DNA of 64,000 bases from Cladorhizidae sp. MBARI D1340-BT2 (Eukaryota; Porifera; Demospongiae; Poecilosclerida; Cladorhizidae): positions 36,702,472 through 36,766,471 of the forward strand of contig JAQNBH010000003.1 of assembly GCA_028752905.1 (NCBI GenBank). The letters run 5' to 3'. The translations under genes were made by a program, and so were the position numbers. The notes under the pieces were generated by a model. That model did no database searches and was not told the DNA's origin. It worked only from the letters and a program-made list of their open reading frames with translations. Positions 1 to 12,253 of the stretch are shown piece by piece; within the stretch, counting starts at the first letter, position 1, and every line of letters starts with the position of its first letter.

Positions 1-159
1 GGCTTCAAAAAGAAGGAAACAAGTTTTTGGTTTGTGGAGAATTTTTGTTTGTGGAGAGAAATAACTTAGAAATATTACAAGTATATATAATTTTTAATAA
101 GCAAACAACCATTTTCTTTTCTTAATGAGTGTGTATAAATAATCATCTGGGGTAATGAC

Positions 160-600
160 ATTGCAACAGGAGGTCGTTAATAGCCTCTCCCCTCCTCTCC
201 CCCTGGAACAATTGCAACCGGTGAATATTTAATGGCCCCTCCCAGATCCATTGCAACAGGTAAACCATCCTCTCCCCTTGGACCTATTGCAACAGGTGGA
301 CATTTAATGGCCACTGCTCTCCTCTCTCCATGGACTCATCACAATAGGTAAACATTTAATGGCCTCTCCCCTTCTCTTCCCATGGACTAATTGCAACATG
401 TGAAAATTTAATGGCCACCCCACCCTCCTCTCTCCTTGGCCTATTGCAATAGGTGAATGCACTCCTCTTGTCCCCTTGGACCTATTGTAACAAGTGAACA
501 TTTAATGGCCACTCCTCTCTCCATGCACTTATTACAACAGGTAAACATTTAATGGCCTCTCCCCTCCTCTCCCCTTGAATTGCAACAGGTTAACATTTAA
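160..600. repeat. minisatellite, ~45-50 bp unit
   Basis: About eight to nine imperfect tandem copies of a unit built around ATTGCAACAGGTGAACATTT, then AATGGCC and a pyrimidine-rich CTCTCCCC spacer. Unit length varies because the CT-rich spacer expands and contracts. Open frames across it come from the repeat and do not look like genes. Confidence 0.85.
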
Positions 601-1755
601 TGGCCAAAAATACATAAAGAACTTAGCTAAGGTAGATGAGGGAAAGAACTGTGCAATGAAAGATGTAATTACATTAAACAAAGACATTGGTATATTTATA
701 GTGTGGGCATTTGCAAATGAAGCATATCAACATGACCAAACAAAAAAATACACTATACATATAATATGCGCAACACACAAGGTTAAATGGGTGAATTTGG
801 CATTGTTGATGCCATGGATATCGTAATGCAATAAGTAAATAATTATTTTTGGAATGAAACACGATTTGAGAAAAAGTTGTCAAATGTTGCTAAGAATGCC
901 TAGTAGACTAAGAGTAGTATTGAGGAAAGGGTATGGAATTGGTTCTAAATGTGTTGGGGATCCTCAACCTAAGGAGATCCCACACCGAACATCAAACTAA
1001 TTCCTTATTAGGGTATAACACTGCAGCATGAGTACTAACCATTAGAATGCACACTTAATATACCTATTTAAGTTTGCATATAACCAAATAAGGTTCGGAC
1101 TGGTAGTCCGGGCGGTATCTTTTTTTTAAGAGAGCCCGCCAGAGATCCAGACAGGACCAGCCAAGTTGTATCTTTCTGAAGCTCCTGCGATAATCTTTTT
1201 ACCCATCATTGTCCATTCTTTCTGCGACCTCCTGTAATTCCCTATGTCTAGCAGAGATGACTCCACGGTCCAACCTGGCACCCTACACAGAAGACCTAAG
1301 CCTCTAATGATACCACTGGTTCTCAGAATTGTAATTACTTTTCGAGCTGGTCTTTGGAAGAAATCCCCATGGACCCCTGCACATACTCAAGGTGCATGGC
1401 ATTGCAGGAACTTTCCAGTTGCTCTGACAGTGTTGTCTCACACATGATGGCAATCTATTCAGCAAGCGGCAGTGAGACATGAAACTGAAATGTAAGAGAA
1501 AACTGATAAGGATTATCAACAGGATAAGCATGCTTGTGTGATTGTAGCTGGAATCAGATGGTGGCTAGCTGCCATCTCTTAGGCACAAGCTGCTAGTGAA
1601 GTCCTTGAGTGACAAGCTATGAGATACCATCATCAAAACCTGCAGACACAAATACACACATACAAACCATGTACAAATGACTAGCAGCATAATGCATAAT
1701 AAGTAGAGATGACAGAAGTTGCTGCACGGACAATGGAGGATAGATGCTGGCAAAA
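601..1755. other. no gene recognised
   Basis: AT-rich sequence with only short frames that lack any family motif. A small hairpin-like stretch occurs near 1090-1115 (GGACTGGTAGTCCGGGC). I see no RNA gene, transposon end or splice-bounded exon here. Confidence 0.5.
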
Positions 1756-1759
1756 GCAA

Positions 1760-1960
1760 TAGAGAAGAAAACGGGCTGCAGAGTCAATAGAGAAGAAACT
1801 TGGTACACAGTTGGTAGAGGACTGAGAACTGGCTGTGCAGTCAGTATAGAGAGAAAACTGGATGCACAGTCAGTAGATGAGAGAGAGGTGGCTGTACACA
1901 GTTGTAGAGGAGAGAGAATTGGCTGTACAATTTGTTACTTGTGAGAGAAGAGAGAGATGC
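1760..1960 (+). repeat. minisatellite, ~30 bp unit (AGAGAAAACTGG type)
   Basis: Five to six diverged copies of a roughly 30-bp unit reading like AGTAGAGGAGAGAACTGGCTG followed by CACAGTC. The same unit recurs in the opposite orientation at 39290-39500, so this is one dispersed minisatellite family with two loci in the window. Confidence 0.7.
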
Positions 1961-2353
1961 TTCATGGTTAGGAATATCCAGCATAAAAAGAAACATGCAG
2001 TTTACAGACAAGTGTCTGCTTGCTACAAGTCTAGGTTTAAACTTTGCATACCTAGCACATCAACAATGTCTTTAGCACATCAACAGTTTAATACGGTCAT
2101 AGATTGTATCTGAAAATTGGGTTGGGGCAAAAGCACAGTAATGCTGGTCACCCTGGGGTACCACCCTAGTAATTCTACCGACTTTTAAACTTAAAATATA
2201 GCAGGTTTATCCATGTAACATGACCAGATATGATGGTCATCAGGACATAAAAATTAATGTAAGAGAATCTGAGAGACCTAGAATAGAGAGGCATTCCTCC
2301 ATATCTATTACTGCTATGTAGAAGAGGCCATATATGATGAGTGACTCTCTACT

Positions 2354-3720
2354 CTATCCACATTTATTGCTAACATGCTTCAGGCTTAGTTCCTTCACCA
2401 GATCTTTATGCTCTGTGCATATCATAAGAGGATTGAGGCATTTGTTCGACATGGTTGTATGGAAGTCAGACCCCACCCTTCTCACTGCACTGAAAGCACT
2501 TTCAGAGCTGGCATTTGTTGCCGGCATAAACAAAACAAACTTGACCAAGGACATAACTTCTGGTATGAGTAAGCAGATCTTTTTGCTATTTCAGAGGAAA
2601 TATATGACATTATGCAATGTTTTACCACCTTCACCTCGACTGAAACTCTGATAGGACTCTGCCATTATATAGAGCAGAATTTGTTGCGTATTGGTCATAG
2701 TGGACCTCACAGAGTTTGCCAATATTTTGCGTGACAAGTTCCCGCAGTGCTCCTTTCACAAGAACCTGCTCACAGGTTGCACTCATGGTGTAATCCTTTT
2801 GATTGAAATGCTACAATGCAGCTAGATATAGTCTCCACAGTTTTAAAGTAGATCTGGCAGAAAATGTCCTATACATTGGAATGGTACTCAGGTGGAGCAT
2901 TACTCACAAAATACCTTATGGCATCTTAAGTTAATGTAGAAGTAGTGAAGGTGCATGTAACTCCAATTAGAATGGCCTTGGTCCAATGGAGGCTTGCATC
3001 CCTGTCTGATAATATACCTCAAAGAACAATGACAGAAAACTCGACATTCTTTTGAGCATCTGGTGCATATAGCTCTCTTCTAAAGTTCAATGCTAAAGTA
3101 CTATAATGGCAAGCTGAAGTCCATAGAAGAAGCCAAAAGTTTGCATTTTAGCATGCACTCCTATTATTCTTGCCTTCATGTCAGAGTCACTGATATTGTC
3201 TTGTACCCACCTCCATAGCTTCATCAAACATCCATAGTTTTTCCGAATAGGCACTCAATGATGCAGTTCAGACTTTTCACCTTGTTGGGGAGAGTATTTT
3301 CAGAGTTGGTGAGTCAAAACTGTATGCGTGGAGATCATGTTAGATTTGTCCCAGAATCTTTGCTTGTTTTCTGAGGAGATCTTCCTCTCTTTCGGGACTC
3401 TAGTTTATTAATTTAGTGATTTCATATGCAATATCAAGTGTGTCTTTCAATAGTGAAATATTTTTTGTTGTGACAATTTTATCTGCATTTAACTGAGCAA
3501 CCGGCATCAGATCAATATATTCCTCATGTACTCTCCTCTCCTTGTCCACCCAACGTGTTCAAATTACAAGTTATTCATATCAATACTTTCATCAGCCATG
3601 ATACTCTAGCATCCAGTTTCAGCTCTGTCACTTGCTATACCATGCAGTACTTTTCGAGCGATGATTTGTAGTAGTATATCATTCTGAGCATCCAGGCACA
3701 TTTGCTTGTAGAATTTTCAA
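2354..3720 (-). pseudogene. decayed hAT transposase (TTF/ZMYM-like group)
   Basis: On the minus strand the 3' end (2354-2554) encodes a recognisable hAT C-terminal dimerisation segment, with the MPATNASSESAFSAVRR signature. Near 3550-3690 the same strand gives an ILLQIIARKVLHGIASDRAE stretch and then SIMADES, the catalytic-core entry typical of this group. The same core is better preserved at 53304-54360. Stops and frameshifts lie between these islands, so it cannot make a protein. I could not find the element ends. Family assignment is firm from the two motifs; the exact borders are a guess. Confidence 0.75.
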
Positions 3721-4734
3721 ATCCACTTTCAAAGCACTTCATTAACTTCAGCTCAGAGAAGGAGGGGCTGCTCAAAACTTGACTCCGCCTCAGTGGGCAA
3801 AGTAATATATACTTTGGACCCCTTAACTGTCCTTAAGCTACTCATCATGTGACCTGATTGAGTTAACATAGTAACTGCATGTTTGTGACAGAAATTGGAA
3901 AAATACTTGTTCACAAGTATTTTTCCAATTTCTGAACCCATCGGACAAGTATGAGCTTCCAGAAAGTTGTTACAATCCTTTCAAACTGGCTGTAGCACAA
4001 GAGTGACATATTACAGAATCTAAAATTTCAGCCATGAAAATTGTGCTGATCCATTTTGGTTTTATGGTAGGTGCATTTGATGCTGGTTTGTAGGGACACT
4101 GAGGAAAGGTATTCAGACATGCTCTCCTTCATGCAGTCTATTCAGCATTAAAAGAAAGTAGGCACAACTAAACATGAAGCCCATCCCCCAGTTGTTAAAG
4201 GATAAGGTCCCAGGGCACAAGTAAAGGTTGCTTATCTGTACAACATGACATCCTGTTTGCTGTCACTGATCACATGGGTTCTTTTGGTCAGGGACATTTA
4301 TTAGTGATGATGAAATCATCCTCGTCTATATATGTGTCAGCAAAAAAAATATATATGCGCTTTCAATGACTTGCTGCAAATGAATGCTGCAGAGGAATGA
4401 GTTTTCAGTATGGCGATGAAGAACGAGACTGTTTTTAGATGGGAAACTGTCTGGAATCCTTGCTGTCAAACTTGCTAATCCCGAACCATATGAGTAAACA
4501 TATACTGTTTTCTATGAGGACTGCAACGGAGTATGATGCAACTAATAGCAGCAAGAACTAACTGTACCAATGCCATTATCATTTGCCAATTCTTGAACTT
4601 CTTTACTGACAATGAATTGTACCATTGTACTTGATAGATTAGAATCTCTCAGCTCTTACAGCACCCGATCTCTCTTGTTTTCTCACACACGCAACACACA
4701 TACTCAAACGCAGATGCTGCTACTCAAAGATTAG
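3721..4734. other. no gene recognised; possible 5' part of the hAT remnant
   Basis: Sequence upstream (in the sense of the minus-strand hAT remnant) with no confident zinc-finger or exon. A short inverted repeat (AAAATACTTGT/ACAAGTATTTT) occurs at about 3899-3926. Nothing else is supported. Confidence 0.35.
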
Positions 4735-4890
4735 CCAGTTGAACCCTCCTGTTGCTTGATCGACACCCACTCACAGATCAGTCATTTGCACCTTCCTGTA
4801 GCTTCAGTTGCACCCACTCACAGATCAGCCATTTGCACCCTCCTGTGGCTTAAGCCACACCCACTCACAGGGCCATTTTATCATCCTGTC
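4735..4890. repeat. short tandem repeat, ~55-60 bp, about 3 copies
   Basis: Three imperfect copies of a unit containing CACCCACTCACAGATCAGCC then ATTTGCACCCTCCTGTGGCTT. Copies differ by small indels. Confidence 0.7.
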
Positions 4891-7130
4891 GATTGAGGGG
4901 AAGTAGACCCATCAGTCTTCTACGGGAGTTCTCTCTGGATTATGCTGCATGTTTTCATGAGGGGATACCAAGGTATCGTAGAGTTGCTCATAGGGTTTTA
5001 ATGTTTGTCTAAATTCTATAGAATTTTTACATGATGCAAGTTCTATTCCATTTAATCCACATTATAATCCACCTATTTGGGTGGGTTAGCTGACCAAATT
5101 TTAATCCATACTTGGGACGTGTATGAATCTGGCTTAGAAGTGGGATAAAAATAAATTACATACACTACAGTCCATCAAATTGTGTGGATACCATAAAATA
5201 CCTATAGCTACACAGGGCTGTGTTTCATACGACATTTGGTACACCAGAAATTGTTCCCTTGTCCCATCCGCTTCTACAAAAGATAATAGCCTGCCAAGAA
5301 AGGTCGAAGGGTTGTAAATGAGTGAAGCTCCCTTTTAAGAAATCTTGGACATATCACATGCTGATCATAGGGCTGGAGGTGTGGGAAATTTCTATTAGGG
5401 GGAAACCCTTTCCCTGTATGGCACACTAAAACTAGTTGTTAAGCAGGATCCTGTATTAAAGCATCCATTATTTATTAACCGCCTACTATACTGTTGATTG
5501 TAGCTTCTATTTGTTAAGTGTCAGTTGTGACTGTGTCTACTCTCGAGAGTCAGTATACCTTCCATTTGCCGGTGACTAGGGCTAGAGCTAGGGCACAGGT
5601 TTGATATCCAGGTTCAACCCTCTCCATGCTCTGCCCTGCTAAAGCCCAACCTGCGACCATCCCAAGACTGTTAGTAGGTATATAACAAGCTAGATGTAAG
5701 TTTGTGTGTGCATTGCTACTGTATTTAAACTGGCCATGCCCATCAGAGGGGTGAGGAATCAGAAGAGGATGATGTCCTCTTGAGGATTGAGATGTGGTTG
5801 CTGCACTAGAGAATACAAAAGGACAACTGCTCTGACATGGATGGAAGTTGTATTTTCATATAGTGTGCTAGTAAGTTTGTCTCTAAGATAGCTCATCCTC
5901 TCAGACCTGATCTCCATGAAAGTTAGATTTTTGTCACCTAAGGTGCCATTATGTAAGGCCTGGCACAGTGGCTAAATTTGGGACAGCCTAAGAAAGTCCC
6001 ACATCAGTCAAAGAGCAAAGAAATGATTCCCGCTTCTCTATATTATCATATGTGTATACTTATTTGCTTGACAAATGCATCTTCACCATTGCTATGTAAC
6101 CAATACATCTTAAGTGTCATTAACCAACATCCCTACCTGCTTGCACGTGGCTAGTACCCAAACATTTCCCACTCATATCATACACTCGCTGCATGGCCTC
6201 CACCACCAAATGATGCACTGGAGCAACTCACTGCATGGCCTCCACCACCTACAGCAAATAATGAGTCTCCCACTTCAGACATCGACAGAAATGGAACTAT
6301 ATTTCATTTCTTAATAAGCTATTCGTAACTATAATTTTCTGAATATTGACAGGTAGGTTCCTTTGGGTGATTTCTGCACATTTCCTATATTATTGGAAGG
6401 AAGAGAAATGGATGAAGAAAGTGTACTCATCAGCATTTACATAATTATGTAAGTTACATACATATATCACATAGTCAGGCATTATATCCCTCTGGTCATC
6501 TCTTACTGTCCTCTGTGCCTTCCTAAACAAATAGTCCTCATCCATCGAAACTCTCTTAGGAGACTACAAAACTTCTTCTATAGTTTGTGTCTCTTTTCTG
6601 CAATGGCAGAGTGGGAGTCGCACAACCCTCTGAGGAAATCAGAAGGCTTCTGGATGACACATGGTGCAAAGAAGTATAACACGCAGTGGTTCTGACCATA
6701 TGTATGGGGGCATTGTGTAACCTCTTGGTAGGTCATGCACTGTCACTACAAAGATGGAGTTTACATGGTGTTTTAGTAATTGAGAAAGCTGTAACTATCT
6801 AAATAACATGCACTCCTCTTGTTTTTAGGTCAATCTGTACCCAGCTAGCTACTCTCTCCCATGTCAGTTTGGTACTTGGTCATTGTATAGAGGTGATGGT
6901 CCCTGATGAATTGCTTCATCTTAGAAATGAAGATATGGGGAGGAGTGTACTTGTACTAAATAGGAAAGGATCTACATTTGGCCTCTCTTTCTTGGATCTT
7001 TCATCCTGTTCTGCCATGACTGAGTCTACAGTGTACTTGCTTGACTGTGTGGTGTGCTAAGATTTGTGTTTTTTTCCCTGGCGTGTCCAAGTGTCCAAGT
7101 ACGAAGAAAAGCGGGAGGGGAAGAATGCAA
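4891..7130. other. no gene recognised
   Basis: About 2.2 kb without a credible coding exon. A local duplication of CTGCATGGCCTCCACCAC occurs at about 6191 and 6231. The short open frames here lack family motifs and lack paired splice sites. Confidence 0.45.
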
Positions 7131-7149
7131 CATTTTAAAATTGCCGCCT

Positions 7150-8005
7150 GTTAATTACGGAATGCTTGCAAGAAGTTGGAGTCAGCACAGATGAAGAGTG
7201 GGTAGAGACTGTTGTGGGCAAGTAACACAGTAGCAGGAGTGGCAATACAGGGAGATATGAGGTGGAGGAAGCTAGAGGAGAGGAGGGTAGAGATGAAGGT
7301 TTTGTTTGGTAGGAGATTAGAGGTGTTGGAACAGTAAAAGTTGTTGTAAATAAACTAAGAGAGGATGGAGGAATTGGATGGTGGGAAGAATATGAGATCT
7401 TGATGAGAAAGAACGAGGTAAACAATGAGGTTTGGTTAATGCGCAAGTGGAAGGGGAAAGTGAAGGTGAGAAATGAGAAGGACTGGGAGGAGGAATTAAA
7501 CGGAAAGAATATGCTGAATTTTTATAAATCGGCAAAGAATGGTGCAGGGGTGGATAGGTATGTGAGGTCCATGCATGGTTAGGAAGGTGTCGGTTGCAAT
7601 TTCGACTGAGAACTGCATCAGCTGGCTTGTTAGAGGATAAGAAGAGATGTGGGATAGTTAATGATGAGAGATGTATAATGTGTGATAGTGGAGCAGGGGA
7701 GGATTTGGAACATTTCTTGGTGATATGTGGGGAATTTGAGAGGGATTAGCTGGTACTGATGGATAAAGTGCGCAGGCTGGATGAATTTAGAAGAGTGAGT
7801 AAGGATGGAAAGGTGGCATTACTTTTGGGGAAAGATATGTGCCCATTTTGACAAGAATGAGTGATTGGGAGTAAGTGATGCAGTGATGGAGGAGGTGGGC
7901 GAGTGTGTTATGTATTGGGTAGGGAAGTGGTGGCAGAGGAGAAAGGAACTGTTCTATGGTAAGCTGAGGAATGATCTTTGGTCCCATCCTATCCCCCCCT
8001 CCTTG
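7150..8005 (+). pseudogene. 3' fragment of a non-LTR retrotransposon ORF2 (C-terminal part)
   Basis: Conceptual translation in two or three frames gives a lysine-rich stretch (7390-7582), then RLRTASAGLLEDKK and a Cys/His knuckle of the pattern C-x2-C-x5-EDxEHF-x4-C (about 7590-7740). This layout is characteristic of the extreme C-terminus of non-LTR retrotransposon polymerases. Frameshifts near 7580 and an in-frame stop near 7747 show it is dead. There is no RT core upstream, so it is 5'-truncated, as expected for abortive target-primed reverse transcription. The clade is not determined. Confidence 0.65.
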
Positions 8006-8009
8006 AGCA

Positions 8010-8920
8010 GTGGGACACTCATAACTTAATATTGTGGATAATTTTATTAATTAAGTACTGTTGATTTAGATTGTTGTTAGGTTAGTTACTAAATAGTTCC
8101 ACACTGTGCTGTAATATATATGTGATGGCTTTAACAGGATCAGCAATATCAAGATTAAATCATTATGGCAGGGTCAACTCCCTATACTCCAGTTGTATCC
8201 AACCCTGGTCCTGCATGATGATGTTGCCAAGCCTCTCCCCTTCTCTATACTCATAAGAGTTATGTGATTGCGTTAATTTGTGGGGCGAGTTGTAGTTGTC
8301 CTAACTGAGCTTAAGTCTAGGATAGCCGGTTACTTCATTGAACTGACCATCACCTCTATCTTCCTACACAGCGTATAGTTTTCTAAAAGGCGTAGAGGAC
8401 CATTTCTTGGCTTGCACTTGTGTTGCTGGTTCAAGTCCGGCCTTCAGCTTGATGGACTCAGTCTGAGTCTAAGACCAGCAGACCGGACTACTGTGGAAGG
8501 TCTGTGGTTTAGTTTGTGTCCAAGACCAGCGGACCTGAGAACCGTAGAAGGTCTGTGGATTAGCTAATACTTCCCCATTTTTTTCTTATGCACAGTGAAG
8601 CTAGTTGGGAAAAAACTACGAAGTTTAGAGAAACTACCATTCATAACTACATGGTGTCCTTGCTTTTATGGTTAGTCAGTGCTCAATGTCAAACTTATTC
8701 TGCAAAAAAAATTCAAAGCAAGTTCACCTTCAGCTAACTAATTACTTTTGTTCCTGACTTATGTAGTAGTTCTTGTTGCTAGCTATCAACCTTATTTTTA
8801 GGAATACTATGTTGAACACTTAACATTGCTACCAGATATTAAAATTTTAAATACACTCCCCCACCCCAACCCCCTCCAACTTCTTTCTCCCCCCCTCCAG
8901 CCATTCATAGAACTGTTATC
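8010..8920. other. no gene recognised
   Basis: Contains an imperfect duplication of about 50 bp (AAGACCAGCAGACCGGACTA and a diverged copy) at about 8472-8560, and a GGTTCAAGTCC string near 8432 that resembles a tRNA B box. I found no matching A box or cloverleaf, so no tRNA or SINE is called. Confidence 0.4.
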
Positions 8921-8925
8921 GCTAG

Positions 8926-9110
8926 CATCTGCTCTGTGAGAATGAGGGTTACGATGGACAATTTGACCCCACTCTGGAGAAGCAGCTGGCATGTTCCATC
9001 TGTCTATTGGTGCAGCAAGATCCCATGCAAACTCTGTGTGGACACCAGTTCTGTACCACGTGCATCCTGCCGGCTTTGAGATGCAACCCTAAATCATTCC
9101 CTTGCAAAGA
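8926..9110 (+). CDS. TRAF-like RING-finger exon (orphan or partial)
   Basis: An open frame between a possible acceptor (GCTAG at 8925) and a possible donor (GTAAAA at 9111) encodes about 61 residues. It contains FDPTLEKQLACSICLL and QTLCGHQFCTTCIL. The spacing C-x2-C-x11-C-x-H-x2-C-x2-C is a classic RING pattern, and the FDPxLExxxxCxICL lead-in is typical of TRAF-family N-termini. The last zinc ligand pair would straddle the donor (FPC, then the next exon). RING domains of this type act as E3 ubiquitin ligases or adaptors below TNF/Toll-like receptors. I see no following TRAF zinc-finger or MATH exon nearby: minisatellite starts 200 bp downstream. It may be a gene with a long repeat-filled intron or a retro-copied fragment. 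Confidence 0.55.
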
Positions 9111-9325
9111 GTAAAAATGCTGTCTACACTGAACTTGTATTTTTACATGGCAATGAAGGTCAACAACAACAACAGATAGGATCACTGACTACAAAATAAT
9201 GCCAGCCTAGAGCAAGCAAAATTAAAGGGATCAGGCGATGTATGATCTGGGAGAGCAGGTAATGTGTGGCCGAATAGTCCACGGTGAGGGGAGGAGAGCA
9301 TAAGGAGGAACTAGGCAAATATGCT

Positions 9326-10070
9326 GCTAGAAAGGTAAATATCTGCTCCCCTCTCCACGCCTTTTCTCCTTGTGGAATATGCAGCTAGAAAGGTAGATAC
9401 CTACTGCCCTCTCCTAGTCCTTCTCCTTGTGGAATATGTAGCTAAATGGGTAGATACTTGCTTTTCTCCCCTGCCTTTTCTCCTTGTGGATTATGCAGCT
9501 AGAAAGATAGATATCTGCTCTTCTCTCCTCGCCTTTTCTCCTTGTGGAATATGCAGCCAGAAAGTTAGATACCGGCTATCCCTCCTAGCCTTTTCTACTC
9601 ATGGAATATCCAGCTAGAAAAGTATACCGCTGCTATCCTATCCTAGCCTTTTCTCCTTGTGTAATATGCACATAGAATGGTAGATACCTGTTCCCCTCTC
9701 CTAGCCTTTTCTCCTTGTGAAATTTACAGCTAGAAGGGTAGATACCTGCTCCCCTTTCCTAGCCTTTTCTCCTTTTGGAATATCCAGCTAGAAAAGTAGA
9801 TACCCTCCCCTCTCCTATTCTTTTTTCCTTGTTGAATATGCAGCTAGAAAGGTAGATACATGCTGCCCTCTCCTATCCACTTCTCATTGTGGAATATGAT
9901 GCTAGGGAGGTTGTATCTGTTAATCTTCATCTTGTGGAATATGCAGCTAGAAAGGAAGGTACCTGCCACCCAGTCTCCTAGCCTTTTCTCGTTGTGGAAT
10001 ATGCAGCTTGGGAGGTTGTATTTGCTATCCTCTCCTAGACCCTTTTCCTTATTCTATGAACATGTGACTT
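9326..10070 (+). repeat. minisatellite, ~58-60 bp unit
   Basis: About twelve tandem copies of a unit with TGGAATATGCAGCTAGAAAG, then GTAGATACCTGC and a CT-rich stretch ending CCTTTTCTCCTTG. Copies near 9860-10040 carry deletions and a GGGAGGTTGTA variant. Confidence 0.85.
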
Positions 10071-10309
10071 AGTGCACAACTGATTTGACCTATGTGACAA
10101 TTTTTAAAAAGTTTGATTAGGATTAGTGTTTAAATGGAAGCATATTAATGCACAATTAGCATCGTCTCACAGTAGAAGTTGCTCTCTCCTTTAAAACTGA
10201 TGTCTTGTTGCATATGTAGAAGAGGTGTTCGTCTTTATTCAGCCAAGTCAGAGGTCAAGGCAGATGTCAGTCATCAGGATATCTTATAGCCAATGCAGAG
10301 AGTACAGAA

Positions 10310-10790
10310 GGAAACATGTCAGCTACATAATTATACATACAGAGACCCACATGTTAGCTACATAATTATACATACAGAGGCCGACATGTTAGAGGCCCAC
10401 ATATAAGCTACATAATTATACATACAGAGGTTCAAATGTGAGCTACATTATATATATACAGAGGTCCACATGTGAGCTGCATAATTAAACATACAGAGAC
10501 CTGCATGTGAGCTACATAATTATACATAATTATAGCGGCCCAATGAGCCACATAATTATACATACAGATGCCCACATGTGAGCTACATAATTATACATAC
10601 AGAGGCTCATATGTGAGCTACATAATTATACATACAGATGCCCACATGTGAGCTACATAATTATACATAGAGAGACCCACATGTGAGCTACATTTATACA
10701 TGGAGAGGCCCACATGTGAGCTACATAATTATACATACAGAGGCCCAAATGTGAGTTACATTATTATCATACAAAGGCCCACATAGCTAG
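10310..10790 (+). repeat. minisatellite, ~35 bp unit
   Basis: Roughly a dozen copies of a unit containing GAGCTACATAATTATACATA followed by CAGAGGCCCACATGT. Variants include shortened and fused units. Confidence 0.85.
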
Positions 10791-11744
10791 GTATAGTGTT
10801 GGAGCTATGAACCGTGGTCTAGGGCTCTAGCTATTCATGAAGATTGTTCTGTTGTTCTAGCTATCTCTATCTACTGACTACAGTTCTTATCTTGAAACTG
10901 AACTACTAAATATATATTATCTATATACTTCATCAGAAACCAGAGCTAAAATAAGATCTGGCATGACCTTAAAGTGCATGGTATCATCTCTGGTCTACCT
11001 GCTTCCCCCCTGTTGTAGCTGAACGGTAATGCCATCTTTTCATACCCATGACTTTATCTCTGACCTCGCTATTAACTTAGTTACCTATGAGCTATTCCAT
11101 TGAAACTTAGTTATTTTAATATCCTTTCCAAGTTTAGCAGCAAAATGGATTACTTCTTAGACGGAAAATTTGTTATGAATTTCTTTTGTGATTATCTCAT
11201 CCTGTGCCTATAGGTACTTATGGTGGTGAGTGAGATAATCATTTAGCCATCCCATATTAGCTTCTTGACTGGTCGCTCTTTGGAGCTGCTCCACTTGACC
11301 GAGAAATGTGACCCTCCATTGTAAAGGACCAACTGTAATGCGCTTAATAATCCTTACCAGTCCAACAACAGCAACAAAATAACAAGGCTTGAAGTAACTT
11401 CATACAGATTATTTTAGACATGAAGTTGACTTACATATATGTATAGTCCAACAACAGCAAGAAAATAACAATGGCTTGAAGTAACTTCATAACTAAACAT
11501 GAAGTCGACCTGCATTCATCTATAGTCCAACAACAGCAACAAAATAAGAATGGCTTAAAGTAACTACATAACTAGAAATGAAATGGGCCTACATGCTTGC
11601 AGGTACACTTAATTAAAATAACACATACGAAGTAACTTCAACTTCTGCTGTTGTAGACTATACATGTATGTAGGTCTACTTCATGTCAAAATTTTTCCTT
11701 ATGAAGTTGCTTAAAGCCATTGTTATTTTGCTGCTGTTGTGGAC

Positions 11745-12150
11745 TGTCAGACATTGACTCCGTGAACGACCAGGAAGGCTTCAGAGTCGAATACGGGAGT
11801 AGTGATTGGTTGAACAAGTCCGTGCCCACGCATTGTAAAGAGTAACTATGAGAAACGGAACAGAGGAGTTTTGAGCGAGTGACAGTAGATAGCGAGTTTT
11901 AGACATTTAGCGTAAACTGACCTAGTTTAGTTTTGAGACATACATATTGGTTTGAGACTAGTGTATGATTATTTAGCACTATTTATTTATGTTTATATTG
12001 TTAAAGTATTTAAACCTACTACAGTTCTTAATTATACTCTTCGTGAGTGGGAGACAGCAGGAGAGCTGATTTCGGCTTAGACAGAGTTTTGTTGTTTAGG
12101 CGTCGCAGGATACTAGACTACTTAGAGATAGTAGAATTATTGGCCTGACA
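11745..12150. mobile_element. solo LTR with 5-bp target duplication
   Basis: A 406-bp insert begins TGTCAGAC and ends CCTGACA (TG...CA, with the terminal inverted hexamer TGTCAG/CTGACA). It is flanked on both sides by TGGAC (11740-11744 and 12151-12155). Removing it and one TGGAC restores an uninterrupted satellite unit. There is no internal region, so this is a recombination-derived solo LTR. The retrotransposon family is not known from this sequence alone. Confidence 0.85.
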
Positions 12151-12253
12151 TGGACTATACATGCATGTAGCTCCATTTTATGTCTAATATAACCTGTAGT
12201 AAGTTAGTTCAAGCCATTGTTATTTTGCTGCAGTTGTTGCAGTATATATGAAC

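Noticed and set aside
8405..8460. Possible tRNA or tRNA-derived SINE (GGTTCAAGTCC B-box-like string)
   Set aside because: No A box at the right distance, no cloverleaf, and no second copy of the surrounding sequence.
9320..10790. CRISPR array
   Set aside because: Repeats are directly tandem with no unique spacers, and the window is eukaryotic; the same applies to every array here.
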